From the NCBI GenBank assembly GCA_910587945.1, contig CAJUNI010000038.1, positions 13,453-18,723 of the forward strand: a stretch of DNA of 5,271 bases, read 5' to 3'. This document shows positions 1-4,164 of this stretch, piece after piece (within the stretch, counting starts at the first letter, position 1; every line of letters starts with the position of its first letter). Below the pieces are notes generated by a model. The model was not told where the DNA came from, did no database searches, and saw only the letters and a list, made by a program, of their open reading frames with translations. A program made the translations under genes and the position numbers. This DNA is from an uncultured Parvibacter sp. GTDB lineage: Bacteria; Actinomycetota; Coriobacteriia; Coriobacteriales; Eggerthellaceae.

Positions 1-1686
1 AATCTATCTCCTTTCAAAGAGCAGGTATTCAAGGAAATTTATCGAGTCTTGAAGCCGGGCGGTGAGCTCTATTTTGCCGATGTCTTCTGCGACCGACGGA
101 TGCCGGAGTCTCTTAAAAATGATCCAGTTTTGCGTGGAGAGTGCTTGGGAGGTGCCCTCTACTGGGAAGACTTCCGCCGCCTCATGCGCTCGGTGGGCTT
201 TGAATCCTTTGCTGTTGTTGTGGATGACGAAATCCATGTAGCTGACCTCAATCTGGTCACCGCCGTAGGCTTTACCGGGTTTCGCTCCCGCACCATTCGA
301 GCTATTAAAGCCGAAGGTTTAGAAGATCGCGAAGAGAACTACGGTCAAGTGGCCACCTATTTGGGAACCATCCCTGAGATGCCACGCTACTTCGATCTAA
401 CGGAAGATATTCGCCTGATCAAGGGACGCCCCGTAGCCCTCAGCGGCAACTTGGCCACCATGCTTCAGCAAAGTCGCTACGGGAAAAGCTTTACTATCAC
501 GGACCCTAAAGCTCACCGCGGACCTTTTATCTTCGCCCAGGCTCAAGAAGCTCTTGCTGCTCGCAAGGGAAAGCGAATCGTAGGCGCCGACACTCTTGCA
601 GCTGCTCTTAAGCGTCGCGAACTCCCATCCTTTGAAGAACGCGTCAATGCCCCGGCAGCCCTGAAGGCTGAGGCCGGCGGTGATACGCTCCAAGTAAATA
701 TCACCTACGCTTGCAACCTCGCCTGTAGGCATTGCTATCTCGAGTGCACTCCCAACCGTACGGAGTATATGGATCGCGCCATTATGGAAAAGGTACTCCA
801 GGCCTATGAGAGCGGTTCCTTTACTACCCTGGACATCACCGGTGGCTCTCCCGAGCTCCATCCTGATTTTGCCTGGTTTGTGACTGAGGCCGGACGCATT
901 GCCCGCGCCAAGGGCGGCAACGTTATTGTGCGCAGTAACCTCACCCTGTTGGACCAGCCCGAATACCAGCCCCTTATTGCCACCATGGCCGAAGCAGGAG
1001 TCCAGATCAACGCTTCTTTGCCCTACTATCGCGCAGGCGCCGCCAACGCTCAGCGAGGTGCGGGGGTCTTCGAACGTGCCGTCTCCGTCATTCGCGAGCT
1101 GAATAACGTGGGTTATGGCACCTCCGAGGGCAATCTTCGCCTGGATCTGGCTTACAACGTTTCGGGACCTTTCTTGCCGCCGCCCCAAGATTTGCTCGAA
1201 GACCTCTATACCACCGAACTTGAACGCCAAGAAGGTATTGCCTTTGACAACCTGTTTGCGTTCAATAATTGGCCCATGGGTCGTTTTGCCCAGGATCTTA
1301 TGGAAGCCAATCTGCTTGATGACTATCTTCAGCTCTTGGTCGATAACTTCAATGCTTTGGCGGTGGGGCGCATGATGTGCCACAATCAAGTCAATGTAGA
1401 TATTGATGGACGGCTCTATGATTGCGAAGTAAACCACGTTTTTGAGCTGCCCATTCAGCTGCCCGTGGATTCTGGGTCGGCCGAAGGTGGCGCGACTGCA
1501 GCTGCAAATCCCGCCGCCGTTGACCACGCTGCTGACAGCCCATCGACCCGAGACGCCACCATTGATGATTTGCTGGCCGGGCCGTTGCCCGAACGAGCCA
1601 TTCGAACCCATGCTGCCTGCTTTAGTTGCTCCGCTGGATCTGGCTCGAGCTGCGGTGGCTCCCTCGTCCGAGAATACGCCTCGTAA
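1..1686 (+). CDS. arsS: Methyltransferase-radical SAM fusion, ArsM-like/ArsS arsenosugar biosynthesis protein (5' partial)
   Basis: 561 residues are visible; the N-terminus and the SAM-binding glycine motif of the methyltransferase lie upstream. Residues about 1-165 are the C-terminal part of an ArsM-type methyltransferase (VLKPGGELYFADVF, GECLGGALYWEDF, YGQVATYLGTIP). From about residue 205 (SFEERV) an ArsS radical SAM domain follows: CX3CX2C for the 4Fe-4S cluster at nt 712-735, then PNRTE, DITGGSPELHP (from nt 832), PPPQ and NNWPMGRF. The C-terminal part keeps MCHNQ, GRLYDCEVN and a CX2CX7C motif at nt 1618-1653, ending in the family hallmark SCGG. In characterised systems ArsM methylates arsenite and ArsS transfers 5'-deoxyadenosyl to dimethylarsenite, the precursor of arsenosugars. 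Family assignment is firm; the substrate is not, because the methyltransferase half has only two cysteines. The upstream ATP/SAM elements and start are not in the window. There is no in-frame TGA and the gene ends in TAA. Confidence 0.9.
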   Translation, partial: NLSPFKEQVFKEIYRVLKPGGELYFADVFCDRRMPESLKNDPVLRGECLGGALYWEDFRRLMRSVGFESFAVVVDDEIHVADLNLVTAVGFTGFRSRTIRAIKAEGLEDREENYGQVATYLGTIPEMPRYFDLTEDIRLIKGRPVALSGNLATMLQQSRYGKSFTITDPKAHRGPFIFAQAQEALAARKGKRIVGADTLAAALKRRELPSFEERVNAPAALKAEAGGDTLQVNITYACNLACRHCYLECTPNRTEYMDRAIMEKVLQAYESGSFTTLDITGGSPELHPDFAWFVTEAGRIARAKGGNVIVRSNLTLLDQPEYQPLIATMAEAGVQINASLPYYRAGAANAQRGAGVFERAVSVIRELNNVGYGTSEGNLRLDLAYNVSGPFLPPPQDLLEDLYTTELERQEGIAFDNLFAFNNWPMGRFAQDLMEANLLDDYLQLLVDNFNALAVGRMMCHNQVNVDIDGRLYDCEVNHVFELPIQLPVDSGSAEGGATAAANPAAVDHAADSPSTRDATIDDLLAGPLPERAIRTHAACFSCSAGSGSSCGGSLVREYAS

Positions 1687-1740
1687 TCCTCAGGCTTGTT
1701 GCGTTTCCTGACACTCGTGGTGTTACCCGCCAACGAACCT

Positions 1741-1777
1741 GCGCCGCTGTCTCCCTTTGGGCAGGCAGCGGCGTTTT
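1741..1777 (+). terminator. Rho-independent terminator after the arsS fusion gene
   Basis: An 8-bp perfect GC-rich stem (CGCCGCTG at 1742-1749 with CAGCGGCG at 1766-1773) is followed by TTTT at 1774-1777. The interior can pair further: TCT with AGG (one wobble), then CCC (1752-1755 region) with GGG around a TTT loop, with one bulged base. It lies 55 bases after the TAA of the upstream gene and about 95 bases before the next start, so it probably ends the arsS transcript. The T run is short, so termination may be incomplete. Confidence 0.8.
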
Positions 1778-1824
1778 CGTAACAGCCCATCTATCCGAAA
1801 GCCTCGATATAGCCAAGCGTGTTA

Positions 1825-1840
1825 GGGTACAGAAATACCC
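1825..1840. repeat. Short perfect inverted repeat upstream of the zinc-ribbon gene
   Basis: GGGTA (1825-1829) and TACCC (1836-1840) are exact reverse complements separated by six bases. It sits between the terminator and the start codon at 1872, where the operon's promoter should be. TAGGGT at 1823-1828 could serve as a weak -10 element overlapping the repeat, but I see no convincing -35 at the right distance. It could be an operator or a 5'-UTR hairpin, or chance. Confidence 0.3.
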
Positions 1841-1859
1841 ATTGTCCCTGGAGCAACCT

Positions 1860-1863
1860 AAGG
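1860..1863 (+). promoter_or_regulatory. Ribosome binding site for the zinc-ribbon protein
   Basis: AAGG (within TAAGGT) lies 8 bases before the ATG at 1872. It supports that start over in-frame upstream codons, which would place the N-terminus inside the arsS gene and the terminator. Confidence 0.65.
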
Positions 1864-1871
1864 TAATTCTC

Positions 1872-2288
1872 ATGAAGCAGTTTTTTGATAATCTTTCGTG
1901 GAAGCTCATGGCTTTCATGAATGGCCGCAATGGCATGGATACCCTGGCTCGCTGGTCCTTTTGGATTGGCTTTGCCTGTATGGCTATTGATATATTCGCG
2001 AACAGTCTCATCCTGACATTCATCAGTTGGATCTTTGTAGGCTATTCCCTCTTTCGCTGCTTCTCAAAAAACATTGCTACGCGTGCACTCGAGAATGCAA
2101 AGTTTGAAGCGCTCATTCGCGGACCTAAAGCTAAGGCGGCGCGGGCCAACGAACGCTACGAGCAGCGCAAGACCAAAAAATTCTTCAAGTGCCAGCAGTG
2201 CGGCCAAGAACTGTCGGTTCCGAAGGGTAAAGGAACACTCCGCGTAACCTGTCCCCGCTGCGGAGCCCAGACCACCATGAAATCCTAG
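1872..2288 (+). CDS. Small membrane protein with C-terminal zinc ribbon
   Basis: 138 residues. A short N-terminal segment with an NGRNGMD motif (residues 17-23) leads into two hydrophobic stretches (about 28-43 and 45-62) that look like a membrane hairpin. A basic, probably helical stretch (about 64-105, rich in Lys, Arg, Ala) follows, then a C-terminal zinc ribbon with C107-X2-C110 and C127-X2-C130 in the context KCQQCGQ and TCPRCGA. The ribbon and the NGRNGMD-plus-hairpin layout resemble small uncharacterised zinc-ribbon proteins of Bacillota and Actinomycetota; no enzymatic role is known to me. The ATG at 1872 has a good AAGG site 8 bases upstream. It is the first gene of a run that continues with a DUF5685 protein 5 bases later and a J protein and Hsp70 beyond. 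With both termini probably cytoplasmic, the ribbon could bind a partner protein or nucleic acid; this is inference. Confidence 0.85.
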   Translation: MKQFFDNLSWKLMAFMNGRNGMDTLARWSFWIGFACMAIDIFANSLILTFISWIFVGYSLFRCFSKNIATRALENAKFEALIRGPKAKAARANERYEQRKTKKFFKCQQCGQELSVPKGKGTLRVTCPRCGAQTTMKS

Positions 2289-2293
2289 CGCCT

Positions 2294-3214
2294 ATGTTTG
2301 GGTTCGTCATTGCTACTCTTCCCACGCTTTCTGAGGAAGAAAAGGAGCGCTACCGCAGCGTCTATTGCGGACTTTGTCACAGCCTCAAAGACAACTATGG
2401 GCAGATTAGTCGTGCAGCGCTCTCCTATGACCTGGCATTTTACATATTGTTAGGGAACTCCCTCAACGAGCCTCCTGAAACCCAGCGCTCCATCCATTGC
2501 CCAGCGCACCCGACGCGCCTCACTCCCCTTGCCCAGAGTTCGGTAACCGAGCGCGCTGCCGATTTAACCATTGCCCTGGCCTACCACAAATGCCTCGACG
2601 ACATTGCTGACGATCACAGCATGACCGCTCGAGCCGGAGAGCATCTCCTGGCTAAGGCCTACCAAAAAGCACGCACCCGCATCCCAACGATTTGCGAAGC
2701 CATAGAGCAATCCATGGCAGCTATTCGCCTGATTGAAGCTGATCCAAACAGCTCTCCCGATGCAGCTGCCGCTGAATTTGGCACGCTCATGGGTGCAATT
2801 TTTAGTGCCGATGCGGGCTATTGGACCGAAACCATGGAGCAATTTGGCTACCACCTCGGACGTTTTATCTACTTGATGGATGCCGCCGTAGACAAAGAAA
2901 AGGATGCAAAAAACGGCTCCTACAACCCCTTTGCCAATCTTGATCTAACGGCTCAAGATATGAAGACGTTGTTAGCAATCATCATTGGCGAGGCTACCCA
3001 TAGCTTTGAGCAGCTACCCTTAGAACAAGATCTGCATCTTATGAGGAATATTCTCTATGGGGGCGTCTGGCAACAGTTCAACAAAACCTACAAGGACGAA
3101 CTGAATCTCAGCGCAAACGACTTAGATACTTTATCTAACGCTTCTCTCGAGAACAACCTCGCCGAAGCGCAGATCTCAGTTCTCGATAGCGATAGAACTG
3201 CAGAATATAGGTAA
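2294..3214 (+). CDS. DUF5685 family protein, uncharacterised
   Basis: 306 residues, soluble and apparently all-helical, with no signal peptide. The N-terminus MFGFV followed by YCGLCHSL (C25, C28, H29) and SYDLAF matches the DUF5685 family as I remember it, as do the CPAHP motif (C69, H72), KCLDDIADD (Asp at 102, 103, 106, 107) and LMDAAVDKEKD (D196, D200, D204) followed by NGSYNP. No function is established. The two Asp clusters resemble the metal-diphosphate motifs of squalene/phytoene synthases, and C25/C28/C69/H72 could form a zinc site; both are inferences. The ATG at 2294 is 5 bases after the preceding TAG and has no clear Shine-Dalgarno sequence, so translation is probably coupled to the zinc-ribbon gene. 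The family-like N-terminus supports this start. A J-domain gene begins 25 bases after the TAA, which suggests a chaperone-linked role. Confidence 0.85.
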   Translation: MFGFVIATLPTLSEEEKERYRSVYCGLCHSLKDNYGQISRAALSYDLAFYILLGNSLNEPPETQRSIHCPAHPTRLTPLAQSSVTERAADLTIALAYHKCLDDIADDHSMTARAGEHLLAKAYQKARTRIPTICEAIEQSMAAIRLIEADPNSSPDAAAAEFGTLMGAIFSADAGYWTETMEQFGYHLGRFIYLMDAAVDKEKDAKNGSYNPFANLDLTAQDMKTLLAIIIGEATHSFEQLPLEQDLHLMRNILYGGVWQQFNKTYKDELNLSANDLDTLSNASLENNLAEAQISVLDSDRTAEYR

Positions 3215-3232
3215 TCGACAGTAATACTTTGT

Positions 3233-3237
3233 GGGAG
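3233..3237 (+). promoter_or_regulatory. Closely spaced Shine-Dalgarno-like site before the J-protein gene
   Basis: GGGAG lies only 2 bases before the ATG at 3240, closer than the usual 5-9. The in-frame GTG at 3231 has no purine-rich site upstream and would add only three residues. I prefer the ATG because the J domain begins immediately after it (NPYDILGV), but the start is not settled by this signal. Confidence 0.4.
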
Positions 3238-3239
3238 CT

Positions 3240-4073
3240 ATGACTGAAAACCCCTACGACATACTAGGAGTAAGCCGCGACGCCTCCATGGATGAGGTCA
3301 AAAAGGCTTATCGCAAGAAAGCGCGTGAGAATCATCCGGACTTAAATCCCGATGATCCCCATGCTGCTGAGCGCATGAACAAAATCAATGAAGCCTACGA
3401 GCGTATAACCAATCCCGAGAAGTTCGCAAAAGAAGATGCGCGCCGGGCCGCTGCGGCAGGGTACGCCCCCTATCGTCCCGGGGCAAACCCTCACAACCCC
3501 CAAGGCTCCGGCGGCGGCAATTCCTCCAGCAATCCTTACGGAAATCCCTATGGCAATCCCTATGGCAATCCCTATGGCAGCCCGGGCGGTACCTCCGGCT
3601 ATCAATGGGTAGAAATGGATTGGGAAGATATCTTTGGCGGTGGCAGCACCCAAAGCTCACGAACGGGGCAATATAACGTTCACCCGGAACCTTCTAGCCA
3701 AGATACGCCGGAGATCTTACAAGCTATTGCGTACATCAACAGTGGTCAGTACCACTCCGCCTCTGGGCTCTTACAAAACATCCCCAGCAGTGGTCGCAAT
3801 GGACGGTGGTATTACCTCTATGCCATCGCTTGCCAAGGTGAAGGAAATACTGTCGGCGCCGTTGATGCTATCCGTCGTGCACGGCTTTTGGATCCACAGA
3901 ATAGTACCTACGCGCATGCGGAAAATGTTTTCACCTCCCGCGCCAGCTCCTATCAGCAAACCGGCCAAGACCAGGGCTTTAACAGCTGCGGCATTGATCC
4001 TTCGCTTTGCTGTTGTTGGGGGCTTGTAATGTGCAGCCCCATGTGTGGAGGCCCTATTTTATGTTGCATTTAA
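3240..4073 (+). CDS. J-domain protein with NPYG repeats, TPR-like region and Cys-rich tail
   Basis: 277 residues, a type III (class C) Hsp40: J domain only, without the DnaJ zinc finger. The J domain spans residues 4-65, opening NPYDILGV, with the Hsp70-activating HPD at 32-34. A Gly/Pro/Asn/Tyr-rich linker (about 75-120) contains four NPYG units, then an acidic aromatic stretch (WVEMDWEDIFGGG). Residues about 155-230 look like one or two TPR-type helical repeats (IAYINSGQYHSASGLL; AVDAIRRARLLDPQN). The last 28 residues hold eight cysteines in a hydrophobic setting (LCCCWGLVMC, MCGGPILCC). J proteins stimulate the ATPase of a partner Hsp70; the Hsp70 gene 91 bases downstream is the obvious partner. 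TPR and tail would select the client or place. The tail could bind metal, be lipid-modified or insert in the membrane; nothing here decides. The GTG at 3231 is an alternative start. Confidence 0.9.
   Translation: MTENPYDILGVSRDASMDEVKKAYRKKARENHPDLNPDDPHAAERMNKINEAYERITNPEKFAKEDARRAAAAGYAPYRPGANPHNPQGSGGGNSSSNPYGNPYGNPYGNPYGSPGGTSGYQWVEMDWEDIFGGGSTQSSRTGQYNVHPEPSSQDTPEILQAIAYINSGQYHSASGLLQNIPSSGRNGRWYYLYAIACQGEGNTVGAVDAIRRARLLDPQNSTYAHAENVFTSRASSYQQTGQDQGFNSCGIDPSLCCCWGLVMCSPMCGGPILCCI
3531..3578 (+). repeat. Four tandem 12-bp units encoding NPYG
   Basis: Units at 3531-3542, 3543-3554, 3555-3566 and 3567-3578. The last three are identical (AATCCCTATGGC); the first differs at synonymous third positions. 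The repeat is in frame inside the J-protein linker, and each unit adds exactly four residues, so a change of copy number would keep the frame. Confidence 0.95.
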
Positions 4074-4075
4074 CT

Positions 4076-4096
4076 CTCCGTTGATAGTCAAAGGAG
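4076..4096. repeat. Imperfect inverted repeat between the J-protein and Hsp70 genes
   Basis: CTCC-G-TTGA (4076-4084) pairs with TCAA-A-GGAG (4088-4096) around a TAG loop: eight pairs interrupted by one G/A mismatch. It starts 3 bases after the TAA of the J-protein gene. No T run follows, so it is not a normal terminator. It could be an mRNA processing or stability hairpin, or an operator for the Hsp70 gene. It does not match CIRCE or HAIR. Confidence 0.4.
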
Positions 4097-4151
4097 CGCA
4101 ACATTCCCATTGCCCCTCTCTTCTCAAGGAAACCCTGCACCTTGTTCCGTG

Positions 4152-4157
4152 AAAGGA
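4152..4157 (+). promoter_or_regulatory. Ribosome binding site of the Hsp70 gene
   Basis: AAAGGA ends 7 bases before the ATG at 4165, optimal spacing. It fixes the start, which is confirmed by the Hsp70 N-terminus beginning right after it. Confidence 0.8.
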
Positions 4158-4164
4158 TACTTCT

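Noticed and set aside
397..1611. Long open frame of 404 codons on the - strand opposite the arsS fusion gene
   Set aside because: The + strand frame has clear family motifs throughout. The antisense translation has no recognisable domain, and it reflects codon bias leaving few stops on the opposite strand.
1..1686. Selenocysteine in the ArsS protein, since some family members are selenoproteins
   Set aside because: There is no in-frame TGA and the gene ends in TAA; all expected cysteine positions of the radical SAM half are Cys codons.
1626..1871. In-frame upstream extension of the zinc-ribbon gene
   Set aside because: It would overlap the end of arsS and run through the terminator, its translation resembles no family, and the ATG at 1872 has a good ribosome binding site.
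3531..3578. Tandem repeats as a CRISPR or minisatellite element
   Set aside because: The units are 12 bp without spacers and are in frame in a coding linker.
3342..3660. Two open frames on the - strand across the J-protein gene
   Set aside because: They are shadows of the Gly/Pro-rich repeat region and translate to low-complexity Ile/Gly or Cys/Arg repeats without a ribosome binding site or a domain.
4118..4145. Possible HspR (HAIR) or HrcA (CIRCE) operator before the Hsp70 gene
   Set aside because: TCTCAAG at 4122-4128 resembles one HAIR half-site, but the partner half at the correct distance is absent. No CIRCE-like repeat is present.
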